Shown: positions 1 to 13,118, numbered from the stretch's first letter. The stretch is 64,000 bases of DNA from Bettongia penicillata ogilbyi (GCA_023548195.1 JAJHZJ010000252.1:2549395-2613394), one strand, 5' to 3'. Program-made: numbers and translations. Notes: generated by a model not told the origin, from the letters alone.

Positions 1-99
1 TTCATTTTCTTGTTTTGGGAATAGTTATCAAATCAACCCTACTGATTATCCACAGATTGGTTAATCCATTGTCCTATGATTCCACTTACCATCCCTGTG

Positions 100-230
100 A
101 CTTCACAGATCAAAACACTCCCTCCTTGGATAAAAGTTATCTTCTCTATTGGACTATAAGCTCTTTGAGGTCAGGTAGTGCTCTTTCCTCTGTCATCTTC
201 ACCTTCTTTAGTCTCTTGGCTCTGTTTTCT
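100..230 (+). mobile_element. possible L2 LINE 3' tail fragment
   Basis: The stretch reads like a worn L2 3' end: 'ggactataagctctttgagg' resembles the L2 phrase 'agactgtaagctccttgagg', followed by a pyrimidine-rich run. The match is short and diverged, so the family call is weak. No gene is seen in the surrounding 1-350. Confidence 0.35.
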
Positions 231-354
231 GGAGTTGGGCTTAACGTCTTTGGGCTCCAGTTCCTCAAACATAAAGTAAATGGGTTGGCCCATGGCATCT
301 TTGAGGTCCCTATTAACACTAGAACTCTGTGATTCTGTGACTTTGGGTCAGAAA

Positions 355-560
355 ACCTGGGTTTTGAAAATCAATTAGATCTTTCCCTAGCTTTATCACT
401 TAAACTCCTCCAGTCTGTTTCTACATCTCCAAAATAGAAATAATAATACATGTACTTTATACTTGATCAAGGATCCTTACACAGAATTGCTATGAGAGAC
501 AAGTGAGATAATATATGTAAATCACTTTGTAACTATGATAAGCAATATATGTAGCAGTTA
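355..560 (+). mobile_element. MIR-family SINE, diverged
   Basis: The order of elements follows MIR: a 'cctgggttttgaa' head, a decayed 'ctagctttatcacttaaactcctc' core, 'ctacatctccaaaatagaaataataata', then a tail with 'gagataatatatgtaaatcactttgtaa'. An old mammal-wide SINE with no coding content. Confidence 0.6.
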
Positions 561-956
561 TCATCACTATTACCTTTAGAGGTGGGAGAAAGATATGATG
601 AGTAGAGTATAGTGGGTGTAGAGACTGATAGATATTAAACCGTTATTCAAACAAGGGAAAGGTAAGGGACTGGGCATGTAAATTTGTTTATAATGTGCCT
701 TTCCTGGCTAAGGCAATAGCCCTGAAATAATAGGTCAGAGTTCTTCATTAGATTTCTAACAGAGCTGCACATGTTGGAGACCTAAAGGAGTTTTCTAATT
801 CAACACCATCATTTTGCAGATGAAATAACTGAAGTCCAGAAAGCATTTCAGAATTCTTTTCTGAGAACACAAGGAACCTCTCCCCAATCTTAGATTTTTA
901 TTTCCCTTCAATCTGTATATCAGAGTAGCTATTTTTTTTTTTTTAAAGAATTTAAC

Positions 957-1092
957 TGTGAGGGGGCATCTAAGTAATACAATGGATAGAGCATTGGCCC
1001 TGGAGTCAGGAGTCAGGCCTCAGACATATTATAGCAGTGTGACCCTGGACAAGTCATTTAAGAGCTCCAATTGCCTCCAAAAAAGAAAATTA
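957..1092 (+). mobile_element. MAR1-type marsupial SINE
   Basis: The head 'ggggcatctaagtaatacaa', the body 'ggccctggagtcagg' and the core 'gtgtgaccctggacaagtca' are those of the tRNA/MIR-derived SINE of marsupials; it ends in an A-rich tail. The 8-mer AATTTAAC occurs at 949-956 and again at 1093-1100 and is a plausible target-site duplication. Confidence 0.8.
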
Positions 1093-1284
1093 AATTTAAC
1101 GATCAATATCAATCCTATGTGAGTGATGAAACGCTTCTCCCTGGAGTGGGGAAATATAGATGTGGAACATGGTGTACATTGTCAGAAGTAGCAGCTACTC
1201 CCCTCCATTTGTGACATGGGAGAATTCAATTTGAGGAAGGAATCTTAATGGGAAATTAGTGTGGTATAAATGCAAAAGCCTAGG

Positions 1285-1440
1285 TGTACAGGTGGTACAA
1301 TGGGAAGAGCCTTGGACGAGAGGTCAGAAAGACTCAGCCTCCTGAGTTCAAACATGGCCTTGGATACTTATTAGCTGTGTGACCCTGGGCAAGTCACTTA
1401 ACCCTCTTCGTCTCAGTTTCCTCATATGTAAAATGTGGGT
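1285..1440 (+). mobile_element. MAR1-type SINE, second copy
   Basis: Carries 'ggtggtacaatgggaagagc', 'ttagctgtgtgaccctgggc' and 'cctcatatgtaaaatgtggg' in the usual order. A T-run and a C-run follow at about 1449-1495. The minus-strand open frames over this copy are shadows of the SINE, not genes. Confidence 0.75.
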
Positions 1441-2069
1441 CACAAAGTTTTTTTTTTTTAAATTCCAGTATACTCCCCCCCCCCCAAAAAACTCCCAAAT
1501 ATCCAGGAAATAATAGACTAAATCTGATTTTACTTTCCACATAAGAAGACTTTTCCAGGTTAAGTGGACATTTGTCCCAAATATCTGAATGCATGCATTA
1601 TCTCCTCTCATGGCCATTATATTTAATTTTTATTTTGGCTTCTGGCTCTCTTCTGCTGTTCAAGCTCTGAGTGGACAATTTGACTTCTAGGGCTTCACAC
1701 ACAGCTTGATTATATTTGCTTCTGCCTTTGATCTATTCTTTGACCTGTTATTTAATTGTGACTCCACAAAGAGACAAAGAAAAAACATTGCGGAGGCTGG
1801 GGGGGAACAAGAATTTGTTTTACTTTGAGTTTGAAGGTTACTGTTTCCTAGGTATCTCTGACTTTAACCACCTTACTTAAATCAGACTGGTTTTGCCTTT
1901 GGAAAGATCAAAAAGCATATGTGAATATCAGGGACATTTCCATTTATTTTTTTCTGAAAGATATGATACCCAGTAAAGGCTATAGCCACAGAAGTTTGTG
2001 AAATTCTAACTCCCAGATTAGGTGGATTCATAGCTTCCTGGTGAACTTTAAATTACCTCCCTTACATTA

Positions 2070-2270
2070 TTAATATACTTGGGTTTGCAAAGCATTTTAC
2101 AAGTATCTCGTTTTATCCTCACAACAACTCTTGTAAGTAGGTGCAATTAGCAACATCTTTACAGCTGAAGAAACTGAAGCAGACAAAAGTTATGTGACTT
2201 GCCCAGGATCACAAAGCTAGTAAAATTCTAAGGGTAAGTTTGAATCCAGTCCTTCCTGACTCCAGTCCCT
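2070..2270 (-). mobile_element. MIR-family SINE, antisense
   Basis: Antisense MIR order is clear: 'ttgcaaagcattttacaagt', 'tatcctcacaacaactcttg', 'gaagaaactgaagcagac', 'gtgacttgcccaggatcaca', 'gactccagtccctg'. Confidence 0.75.
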
Positions 2271-2284
2271 GAAGTATATCCAAA

Positions 2285-2415
2285 CATTTTATAACATTTT
2301 ATGGTGTACAAAGGACCACATAGTTTGTAGAGTTTCCAAACAAGAACCTCACAACTCTATGAGGTAGGTAATGCAAATATTCCCATTTTACAATTGAAGA
2401 AAAAGCTTGACATAG
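2285..2415 (-). mobile_element. MIR-family fragment, antisense
   Basis: Shorter antisense MIR-like copy directly after the previous one: 'cctcacaactctatgaggta' followed by 'cccattttacaattgaagaa'. Decayed and lacking the head. Confidence 0.5.
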
Positions 2416-2449
2416 AGTTATTCAAAGAAATAGTTAGTATGTATTGACA

Positions 2450-2620
2450 AATTCAATTCAATTCATTAAGCATTTATTAAATATCTACTACATGGAAGGC
2501 AAAAGAATCTCCTGGGTACTTGAGGCACAGAGAGAAAAATTAAAACACTGGCTGCCCTCAAGCTGCTGACATTTTACTGGGAGAAGAGCCAGGAATCCAA
2601 GTGCCACCTTCAGAAATCTG
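2450..2620 (-). mobile_element. L2 LINE 3' end, antisense
   Basis: 'cattaagcatttattaaatatc', 'ctactacatggaaggcaaaa' and 'tggctgccctcaagctgctg' match the L2 3' end read backwards. No gene is recognised between here and 3.8 kb. Confidence 0.65.
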
Positions 2621-3809
2621 TTCTCCTTCATCCTCTATGAACCAGAAGGAGTCCAGATAAACTCTCTTATTCTTTAAGGTTTCTAGGACAGATATGAAGG
2701 TTCCAGATCTTAGATGCAAGCACACACTAAATTTAATGGGTTCCTAGTGGATTACACTCTATCCACCCTAAAAACCAAATTCTCAAATAGTACCTAGAAC
2801 CAAGACAGCTTCCTAGGGGTTAGTTCTCTAAATCAGGGCATGTGATAAGGGCAGGCTAGCTCTGTGCTCTTCAGGATTCATCTACAAGTAAAATGGATGG
2901 ATTTATCAGCCTTCCCCCAAATTGCCTCACAACCCAAGACTAGATGAGAACTAGTTGAAGATAGTGATGAGAAATTCTGTGGGAGCTGGGCTAAAGTAGA
3001 TCAAGCTGTTCAATTCTAGGCAAAACTAGGTGGTGAGGTAGACAAAAATCCATGTATTAACCTCCCCTCCTTTGGACCCCAGGAGTCCAGTGCTTTTAAA
3101 CTACTGTATCCCTTCAGTTAAATTTATTCACATTGTGTTATCCTTCCTGGTCAGGAAAGTAATCCTGTGTTGCAAGAAGACCAGCGAGCAAAGAACTGAA
3201 TCGTCTCATAACATGGAAGGAAAGTGGAATAGGACTGAAGGATTCTCCCCAGTGGTTACCTAATCTCAGCTGCAGAAAGTGAAGATGAATTCTGGATTTA
3301 TCAGCAACTAACCAGATGGAGTATGAACAAATGACCTGAGGCAGGGAAGGGGACTAGAATTCACTGCTGCATCCTAGGCCCAATCCTATCTGAGTTGGGG
3401 GTCTCTCCCACCTCCCCACTCTTTAGTCTCTTTGGGAAGGTGGGCCTCTCTGTGAGTCAGAAGAGTAAAGGAAACTCTGGTTGGATTGGGCCTGGATAGT
3501 TTCTGTGTGTGCTTCTAGCCTCCGGTCCCATCTTTATGAAGTGGGATATTTGCATTTTAAAAGAGGACTCCTGGGAGAGGACAATACATAATGCAAAGGA
3601 AGGAATCCCTAATGCTAGGATTTTAGGCTTGAGCCACAGGCCAGAGGGAGAAAACAATTTAGAACCTGCCCAGTAACTCTCAAATAACAAGTAGGAGACC
3701 ACTTACCATAAGGCCAGTCCTGCTTTTATTACAATATGTCAAGAAATATGTTTTCCCATTCCATTTATAAGAATCTCTATGAATAAATAGAAGAATCTCT
3801 ATAAGGAAG
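2621..3809. other. unannotated AT-rich stretch
   Basis: No recognisable transposon, RNA gene or convincing exon. The open frames at 3072-3263 (+) and 3457-3702 (-) are short, have no domain I know and lack supporting context. Confidence 0.5.
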
Positions 3810-4060
3810 AACGAGGAAATAAGCATTTATTAAGCATCTAATATGAGCCAGGTATCAAATTAGGCACCTTACAAATAGTATCTCATTTAATCCTCAACAA
3901 TCTTGTGAGGTAGGTTCCATTTTTATTCCCATTTTACAGTGAGAAAACTGAGGTACATTGAGATTAAAGGACTTGCCCAGGATCACACATGTAGTAAGTG
4001 TCTGGGGCTGAATTTGATCTCAAGTCTTCTGGACTCCAGTCATAGGCCACCTAGCCTACC
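3810..4060 (-). mobile_element. MIR-family SINE, antisense
   Basis: 'aagcatttattaagcatcta', 'ctcatttaatcctcaacaat', 'cccattttacagtgagaaaa', 'ggacttgcccaggatcacac' and 'tggactccagtcataggcca' form an antisense MIR/MAR1-like copy. Confidence 0.7.
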
Positions 4061-5654
4061 ATTGAATAAATTCATTCAGTTTCATATGTATATGTTGGCA
4101 TATAGGTACATGTATGAGTTTATGCATATGTGTGTATTTCTACTGTAAAACTGGTGAAATTCAAGTTGGAGTGTGTTGAAGGGATTATGTAGTAAAGAAG
4201 GAGGGACAGTTGTCTAATTATGTTCTTTAGTTAAGGCTGGAGGGTGAGTAGTTCTGTTTATTTTTCTAAGAAGGCTTTAGAACAATTATAGAGTCTCTTC
4301 CATGCATCTATAATCTCATCTATTTGTGTACTCCTTTCAAAAGTACCGATTGCAGCCTCTCCAAGTTTTCTCATCTCATGCAGTTCTCATCCATATGAGC
4401 CCCAAACTCCTTCTGAAGAAGTCCATCCAACATTCTAGGGACCTTTCTGTACTACTGCACGCATGCAAGCAAAAGACAAGAGCTAGCTTTTATCATCGTT
4501 CTTGATACATGATTACTTGCCTTCTCTTTCAAGTCACACTTTTTTTGGACATCTTTTACATAGCTTTCCTTGTATATAGGTCTTCATTGGTAGTATGTTA
4601 CAACCTATACATCTCTTCTTTGCCCTTGGGGTAACTGGCAACTTTAATTCTTAGGAGACCATGTTATTTCATTCTTCAAACCTATATTTCATCAGAATAT
4701 TGGTGTTAAATATCTTTCAAGAAATCTCATACGATCCTACATATGCATGGAAGACATTTGGTTGGAGGTGACCATATTAGGAAAGCATATTTGGCTCTAC
4801 CAAATTGAATGGATTTTTTAAAAATTACTAATCAATAAACAGTAAGTTCAGTAAGATCTTGTATTTTCTGTATCTTTCATCCAATTCTAAGACTAAAGAT
4901 GTGTACTATGGAACATGGTTTGAAAAGTTCCCTTCTCATACTTTGGTCAAGAATGTCCTTGATATGTATATAGAAAACATTCCCATAAAGATTGTGTCAC
5001 TCTTTGAGTACTATTTTAAAAAAATCTTTTAATTCCCCAAGCTATATAGTATTTTATTAAATACCTGTTTTTTGTGTTCGTGAATGTGAACATACACATA
5101 TTTTGTTCATTTTGAAAATTGTACCTATACTACCTAGTGAATGTCAAGAGCTGGAAGAAAAAGAATCTAAAATTGATGATTCTAATCATTTGCCAGCTTT
5201 CAATAAATGGTTAGGATGCCTCTTAAATGGTAACTTGTCCGAATTGAAACAAGGGGCATCCGCTTTTCCTGAAACAGACTAGTGACCGGCTTTACCACTC
5301 ACTACCTTTGTTTCCCAAGGACTTGTTTATTCTATACTTGAACTAGTAGTCTAAGATTAGGCTTGTGAAAGAAAAAGCCTATAAATGGTTATGTTTTAAG
5401 TTGAATCGTTTCTGTTTAGAGAAAGATTCATTAATACATTTGAATCACTTTCTGTGTTTGAAAGCAGCATGGACAAGCTGATTCCATAGGTGGATGAGAT
5501 ATACTCATAGCCAATCAGGCTCTTAGATGAGTTATAAAAGAATGCCATTATCATGTCCCCTGGAAAAGTTTGGGTTCTGAGGGGGAGCTGAATTGGGGGG
5601 GGGGTTCCTTTTTTATTTGTCATCAAAAATAATAATGGAAACCACCTTTTAACA
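4061..5654. other. unannotated AT-rich stretch
   Basis: Low-GC DNA with a (TATG)-like microsatellite trace at about 4080-4140. I see no gene, no clear transposon and no splice-bounded exon. Confidence 0.5.
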
Positions 5655-5880
5655 TATTGATTTAGTATTTGCAAAGTGTTTATGATATGTTATTTCAGTT
5701 ATGCTGTAGAATTCTTTGAGATAGCTATTATTACTACAGCTATTATTATCCCTACTTTGTATTTAAGGAAACTGAAGCACAGAATTGTCCATTTCACAGT
5801 TAGTGTCCAGTGCACAATTTGAACACACACTTTCCTGACTCCAAATCCAAGTGTATGAACTAAAGTATTACTACTGGCAT
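5655..5880 (-). mobile_element. MIR-family SINE, antisense
   Basis: 'tttgcaaagtgtttatgata', 'ttaaggaaactgaagcacag' and 'ctttcctgactccaaatcca' fit antisense MIR with heavy decay. Confidence 0.6.
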
Positions 5881-6689
5881 TTAGAAGTAATTTACTACAG
5901 TTGTAACTAGGCAAAATTTTAATTATAGGCAATTTGACCATCAGCACCCTGCTTCAAACAGTAAGCTCTACTATCCAAATCTACAAAGGGCCGTGAATCC
6001 CCAGAAATCTTTGTGCATGCCCCTGCAAGGTCTTCTGTACTTTCAGAAACCCAAGTACCCAACTGTTTATACTATGTATGGATTAACTGCTTTTCCATGG
6101 TTCCACCGCTGGGGGCAACACAGTTAATTCTTTCTGTTTAGCTTTCTGTGAAATGGAACAAAAGCAAATCCCCTGGGTCAAGATGGCTGTTGCAAAGACA
6201 TTTTCATAGAACTTGATAAGTTTCTGCTTGAAGTCCCTAATCACCAGTGCCACCACAACATAACCTACCTTTCTTGTAATCTTGTTCCTAGAGATAGTCT
6301 GGCAGCAGAAGCAGGGAGGGGATGGTGATAGGGAGGCCGATCTGTTTGGTTAGTATAGACCTACCACTTTCAACTTGAACTCAGGTAAGGATATCTGTCC
6401 TTTCAGTATTTGGAGGCTTTGCCTATCTCTGGATGGGAAGCTACTCCCACTATATATAGATAAGTATTCTAGACAGCCCAGGATGATTACTTGCTCTCAA
6501 GAGACATTTGTTCTCTATATGACAACTTAGAAGCACTAGAGATCAGAGGTTCCTGAGAATTCCACACTTTCATGGTGCCAACAATTCAATACAACCTACA
6601 TTGTGAGTCTGACTTGCCTCACTCTTCTAATACCATGATCTTTATAACTGGAATTGCCCAGTGGAGACATTTTTACTCTAGGGAATCAC

Positions 6690-6960
6690 CTAATCTTAAA
6701 GTTTGAAGGAATCTAGAAGATATCTGGTTCAACTTCTTACCTATGCAGGACTCACCTGTACAACATTCCTGACAAATGGTTATCCATCCTCTGTTTGAAC
6801 ACTTGGAGAAGACATCTGAATGCTCCATGTGTAAGCTTTCTCTAGGCCCCAATTAACTACCTATGGCATTGATGAATACTGTTCATCCTGAGTGGTCTTC
6901 TGCTGTGTTTTTATAGTCATGCTCCCCCTAACAGGTATAGATGTCAGAATTAGCCCTCAG
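6690..6960 (-). mobile_element. CR1/L3 LINE 3' region, antisense
   Basis: 'gtttgaaggaatctagaaga', 'tacaacattcctgacaaatg' and 'catcctctgtttgaacactt' follow the CR1/L3 3' region seen in mammals. The same family recurs at 42150 (same orientation) and 47330 (opposite orientation). Confidence 0.55.
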
Positions 6961-7741
6961 GGAGAATGGTACTCCCTGTAGGTAAGACTCATGGTGCCTA
7001 GAAAAAAGAAGTATTAAAACCACTTCCATTACCCACCATTATGCTTTCTGAGCTACTCCCTGCTCCTTCTTCTTTCCACTCCCCTATAGAGTATTCTCTA
7101 GATGTTTTGCTTCTTACTGAAGAACTCCAAAGAAAATCTGAACATACACCTAAAATTATTTGGGACACAAAAAAGAAATTAATCATTGTGAATAAAAGAT
7201 CTATTTGTTTATCCCTTATTCCTGTTAATTCCTGTGGTGACTCCCACCCAGCACTTGGAGCAGACTTTCCTTCGTTCTGTAGCTTCTTTTAATTATCTCT
7301 CTCCTGCCCCATTTTAGACAGACTGATAATGCTTTGTTCAAGTACAGCAATAAACCCAAGTCTGTTCCTAAGTCTTTCTGGTCCTGACCTTCTGAGGGAG
7401 CTGTGTATTTGGAATCTGTCTTGGTCTTCTGTCCCGTGGAGGTTATTAGGTTGAATAGCGCTGCTACTGCTGCTGCTAAACACTTAGAGGGGTTTGTGTG
7501 TGTTTTCTTCCTCTTGCACACATATTAGCGACATCTTACTAAAAAACAAAACAAAAAATTGCCATAATTGTTAACCAAAACTTGTTCTAACTTCAGTCTA
7601 ACCCATTATTTCCCAAGCATGAGGATCCACCACTTTCCCACTGTGTAAACTTGCCCAGATGCCCTTAAGAGTTCCAAAAAGTGACTCCTTCAGAATGACT
7701 AACTCTTGGGCCCTCGAGCTGTTGGAATTCCTCTTCAGTCC
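6961..7741. other. unannotated stretch before the CpG domain
   Basis: No transposon or gene recognised. Overlapping open frames on both strands (7041-7292 +, 7225-7521 -) have no recognisable domain and are treated as chance. Confidence 0.45.
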
Positions 7742-7742
7742 A

Positions 7743-7775
<33 letters not shown>

Positions 7776-7788
7776 CACACACACACAC
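7743..7788. repeat. (AC)n microsatellite
   Basis: Uninterrupted AC dinucleotides with a single G interruption, at the upstream edge of the broad CpG-rich domain. The open frames across it reading TH or CV repeats are artefacts of the repeat. Confidence 0.95.
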
Positions 7789-9010
7789 CCCTCCTGTCAG
7801 AAGATGCACTGTGACTGTAACCTTATTGACAGGAGTCAGAGCCGGTTACGTGACAGCTCTCCCGAGACACTCACGCGCCCACAACCAACCCAGCCCCAGG
7901 AAGAGGGCAACCGAACCAGTTAAGCAGCCCTGGAAACCAGAACTGGCCCTGGGCGCGGCCTCAGGAGGAAGATCTGGGTTCCTGAGCTTTGAAGTGGCTG
8001 AGGATTTCCCTAGGCAGCTTATGGCCTGGGCGCCTTAGGTTCCTATAGGATAGCTCCAAACCTCCCACTGGCCCCGTAGGGGGATTCGGTGAAAACCCTC
8101 GGAAGAAGAGGGTTGCGATGATCGCACTACCTAGGGCCTGGAAGCCCGAGGGAGTCCGCGTTGTTTCTACTGCAGCTTAAGCTCCGTGAGAGGGAAATAA
8201 CGCAGCTTTCTCGCTCAGCTACAAGGGGGCGGGGAGCTAGAAGCGGCGTTTGGCAGGGAATTCATCAAAGCGTAGGACAGGGACTAGGAGTGGGAGGGAG
8301 GGGGAATGGAGGGAGGAGGACGAACCGTTCGTATCTGGGGCTGAGGCAGGAGGGTTTTTAGAGCGCCAGCGAGCAGCTGAGAGCATGCTGTGTGCGTTTT
8401 CCTTCCCCCACCCCCCTTTTTCCTTCTCCCCCTCCTGCTGCCGCCGCAGAGATGGAGCTACGATAAGGAGCAGGCAGCTGCGGCGGCTCTCGGGCGCCGG
8501 GCTTAGCCCCAGGTGCGCTGAGGTCCAGCAGCAGGCCTCCCACTCCCATGATCCCTCCTTCCCTTCTGTTTTCCTGGCTGCACCCCTACTCGGCCTTGTT
8601 CCTCTCCGCCCACCCAAGCTCCTCCGCTCCGACACTTCCCTCCAGCACCCGGTACACAAATGAGCCTGGGAAGAGCTGCGTCCCTTTCTTCCTCAGACAG
8701 TTCGGGGAGATGGCAGGGATCCAGATCTAGGAAACGAGGTGAAGGTTGCCCACACTGTCACACCCATGGTGCTGCATCTTGGATTGTAGAGGCACAGCCT
8801 TTTTTTTTGTCTCCACCCTGGCTGCCCTCACCCGTCCTTGGCTGCCGGCAGTTCAGACCCCCCTCGCTTTACAAAGCCTCTGTAGGGCAGGGACAGGGAA
8901 GGGGGAACATCGTGGTTCTCAGATCTTTAATTATACTCCCAGCCTCTAACCTCTCCACGCCCCCGCCCCCCTCCCACAACCCTGTGTAGTCGCCGCTGTC
9001 TAGCAGCCCT

Positions 9011-9043
9011 TTAATCAATTTCACGATATTAAATATTAATTTT
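9011..9043. promoter_or_regulatory. AT-rich homeodomain-type motif patch
   Basis: Inside the GC-rich domain lies an abrupt AT-rich patch with several TAAT/ATTA cores (TTAATCAAT, then ATTAAATATTAAT). Such clusters are typical binding sites of homeodomain proteins. Binding is not shown, only the motifs. Confidence 0.3.
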
Positions 9044-10976
9044 CCGCCAGCCAGGCTTTCTCCAAGGAGAGGGAGACGGGCAGACGAGCAATGCAGAGAG
9101 GACGAAGTAGGTGCTTTCGTCTCCTTTCCGGAGATAAGGAAAGATTGGATTCACGATCGGGAGGAAAAGAGAGTGGAGCACTCCAGGCTACAAATGCTAG
9201 AAATCCGACTGCGGGCAAGCACTCCGGGAGATCCTGGCCTCTAGCCCCTCTGTTGGATAACTTTGAAAGTACTTAGGAGCTCTGCTCGTAGGCTGTTTGG
9301 GAGAAGAGAAGGAGCGAGGTTGCCGTTGGAATTCCGGTGTACAATGTGCGTGTGAGCGACTGCAGTCACTGCCTCTTCTCTTTCCCCAACTCTTTTCTTG
9401 CTTTTTCAGTCCTCCTCACCCCCACCCCAGGCGCAGATACATCCCCGCGCATACCCGTTGCTTTGCAGGGATGATGGATCGTGCCTGGTGGGGGTGATTT
9501 GGTGTTGATCGCACATTATCACTGGCAGGTTGGACTGGTTGCTGATGGACGACTTCTAGCGGCTGCAGCTCCTTCAGACAGTGCGCAAAGGAATCGCGCT
9601 CGCTAGCTGGCTGCCTCCAGCCGGGGTCCCTTAGCTCCTTTTTCTGTCTCCTTGAACATAGAAACCCTCCAGCCCGAAACTCCCCTGCCTCCACCCACTT
9701 TCACAGGAGTTAGGCTTAGGCGAGGAAGCAGCACTCTCCATCTACATCCCGTACATACTCACTTCCCTCCTAGGTCAACTCACTCCATTCCACACCAGCC
9801 TCGGTGGCCGCTACCACCGCTAGTACTTGCTGTTTGGGCTTCGGGCCAAGGAGAGGAAGTAAAGCTTCTGACACTTATCTTTCTATCTGTTCCCCTTCTC
9901 CCGCCCCCACCCTTCCATATTTTCCACTCAGACCAGAAGATCTTCGGATTTATTTTAGCACCTCTGTTTTCCCACAGAATTGCTGAGAGACAAACAAGTC
10001 CGGAGAAAGGAAGGGAGGAGAGCAACCATGGTTGAATACTTTAGAAATCCCCTTCTATCCCTGTCCCTTTCCCAAACCCACATCTCCCTGGCTCTCTCGT
10101 TTGTTCCGAGTCGCCTCAGCGGCGCTGCCGTTCCTCTTCCTTTCTTGGACCCCCCCTTCTAAAGTGCTTGCAGATACAAAAGCGGTTTCGTAATGCCTTC
10201 CGTCTGCTAGAGCTGTAGGACCTTGGCTAACCTTTCGAAAACTGATTGCAACTGCCTGTTAACAGCCTGTACTGACCGCACAGGGTACAGAGTAGAGGGT
10301 AATAATTTAAGTGACAGACTGCGAGGTGGCCGGGGATCAGTGGAGAGGCCTGGTTAAATCCTGCCAGTCTGCTCCCTTCCCCCTACTTCGTCTCCTCTGC
10401 CCCACCCCCACCCTCAGGAGCCAAGGCTGGGCCGCTTCACTCAGACCCTTGCGGAAGAGAGGTGTGTCTGTTCGTAGGTTTGAGTCTCGGTAATTAAGGA
10501 CTGGGGGGCGACAGGAGGAGGGGGGGAGGGCAGACTACCCCCTCTCTCACTGTATTTGTTGACGCTACGCGACCCTTTGAGTCTTGTGAACAGCCAAAAT
10601 TTATCTTCCTCGACAAAATAGAAATAAACAAGCTACCTCTACTGACTTTGGCTAATGGGAAACTACCTGGGTTTGGGTATCGTGGTGTATCGAAAAGGGG
10701 AAAGATTCGGACCTTGCTTTAAGTCTGGGTCCTCCTTCCCTTCTCTTCTGTCTTCACTCTCCACCAACCCCTAACATACACGTACAGGGCAACCTGCTTA
10801 GCCCGGGGTGCCTAAGACTCAGAAATACCAAACAGACCAAGTTGTGGGTCTTGAGGGCTTTGGATTTTTTTCTGGTTGTTACTGGAAATCAGACAAGTGG
10901 GGTCTGTGGAAAGCTGGGACATGGCGGTAAGGGTGGGGGGGGAAGACGTGACAGGGAACCTCGGGTACAGCTTCGT

Positions 10977-11011
<35 letters not shown>
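10977..11011 (+). repeat. (CT)n microsatellite
   Basis: Polypyrimidine run of CT dinucleotides with one TTT interruption. It produces a spurious poly-RE/ER frame on the minus strand and a poly-LS frame on the plus strand. Confidence 0.9.
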
Positions 11012-11048
11012 GGAGAGCTCACCAGCTGCTCTCCAACAGGCAGCGCCT

Positions 11049-11058
11049 TGAAATCTAT
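11049..11058 (+). promoter_or_regulatory. TATA-like element
   Basis: TCTATTTAAA lies just after the CT tract and before a purine-rich GAGA stretch. It resembles a weak TATA box in a CpG-rich context. No downstream exon can be demonstrated. Confidence 0.2.
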
Positions 11059-13118
11059 TTAAAGAGAGAGAAAGGGGAGGAGAACAAAGGGGGGGGGATG
11101 AGAAGGGGGCGGCGAGCCTGAACCTCCGGGAGGGGGAGAGCGGGAGAGCGAGAAGGGTGGATCCACCGGTTCGCAGCACACATCAAGCTCTCACATCTGT
11201 ATATATGTTCCGATCGATGGGGAGAATGGATAATATTTGTCAGCTGCAGCCCTTTTCTCTTTCCCTTCCTCAGGAAGGGGGTGGGGGGTGGGTGCAAGGA
11301 AGAGGAGAACTGGGCAGGCAAAAGAGGCCGCTTGAAGGGCAACACATTTCCTAAGACAGCCACATGAAATCTATAGAAATGAAAGCCCGGGGATTTTTTC
11401 CTTATTATCATTATTATTTTTTATTATTCCACAAGAGCCGGAGAGCTCTTAGCAGCTGCCCCCCTTCCCCTCCCAGTCGCTCATCTCCCATTCCCTGGCT
11501 CTTCTGTCTCCCCAGTCTCCCTTTGTTGGTACTCAAGCTGCTATAACCTCCTAGCCTCAGAGACGTCGCAAAGAGGGCCTTTGGCCCTAGGCCTCTGCCT
11601 TAGCGCAGTAAGCTGGAGCATATTCCTTAGCGGCTGATGGTTCTTCGGCGGCCACCACGTACCAGAAGGAAAGCCACGAGCGAAGGGAAGGATTCTTAAC
11701 CAAAAAGGGGAGGAGGGGCAAGAGAGTTTAACGTCTGCCCACCAGGAAGAATAAAAACCTTGTCTAATGGGCTGCCTCTCCCACCGACACCTCTCTTTCT
11801 AAATCAGCCCCCAGACCCTCCCTTCCAACCCACTGAGCAAGTCTTTCCTCCCCGCCCCACCCCCACCACACAACTGCCCCTGGCTGGCAGTTGCACTTTG
11901 ACTGGATCGTTCCCACACATGGTCCGCATTTCGCACAGCGGCAGCGTGTTTCCTCTCGGTTTCCCCTCCTCAGTGCTTTTCTGAGCAAGAAGGGAGATTT
12001 AGAGGAAGTTAGAAACCCAATGAGTTAAGCGGCCGGGGGGCGGAGGATCTCGTTCTGTCTGAACTACCCTTGAGTCAGAGGGGAGAGCCCCTGCAGAGAA
12101 AACACTGTCTCCTCTCCCGCTTTCCCCCGCATGGATGTAGCCTGGAACCTAGACCTTTCTCAGGGACAAAGTTCTCAGAAAGGCAGAGCTCTGGAAACGT
12201 GGATTTTGAAAACCTAGCAGGGGGACCAGGGAGTAGGGGAATGAGGGAAAGTGAGTTCCAGCAAGCTGCTGCTCTTGCCCCTAGACAGTTAAATATGTTC
12301 ATTTGCACTCCCAGAGGCCGGGACTGAGAACATTTCAGCCATCAACGGAAAAATAAGTAAATGTACTTTAACATTTGCCGGAGGAGTCACTTGCAGCAGG
12401 ATCATTTTTCTGAACCACCTCAACTCTCGGAGCTTCCCCTTTTGCTCCTCTGGGAGGCAAAGCACTCTCCCCGCAACCTCCAGCACTAAGTGGGTGCAAG
12501 GGATCAAGCCCGGAAAGACTATGGCGGGCTCTAGGTTTCCTATGAAGAGGAGGCAACAGCCTTTTCCTTTTCATTTTATCAGTGATGGTGCCGGGGCGGG
12601 GAACCTCGGAGAGCAGCGGCAGCGGGGCGTGATGTTGGCTATTGAGGAGTAGGGAGTGCTGGAGCTGAAGAAGGCGTCCTAGACTTCCTAGTTTTTAGGC
12701 CTGGTCTAGCGAGGCTGCTTCTATCACCGGGATGGCAAAATGCCACTTCTCGGTGAATGCTCGTGGCTTCCCGGCCTCCCAGCGATTCCGGCCGGGCCTG
12801 CGGCGTCCCAGACTGCTCCTCAGCTCTGGGCAGGGCAGGAAGCTGGCGCGCATACACTCGGCTGGGTAGAAGCCACTTGGCCAGGGCCGGTTCCTGGGCA
12901 GAACAGCACCTTTACGCCGAATTCGAGATAGCTGGAGACTAGTTTTTTCTCTCCCCCTGCCCCCTCGGTCCTCTCGGCAGACTTGGCCTCTCCGTTTCTT
13001 CGATGTCACGGCCGAGGTCTCAGTCTCCCTGTGTCTGTCCCCTTTCTCCCTCTCTGGTCATTCTCCCCTAGTCTGTCCTCCGTCTCACTCGTTCTTTCTT
13101 CTCCGACTCGCTCTTCTT

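Noticed and set aside
7598..8038. Frames reading poly-CV or poly-TH
   Set aside because: Translation of the (AC)n microsatellite.
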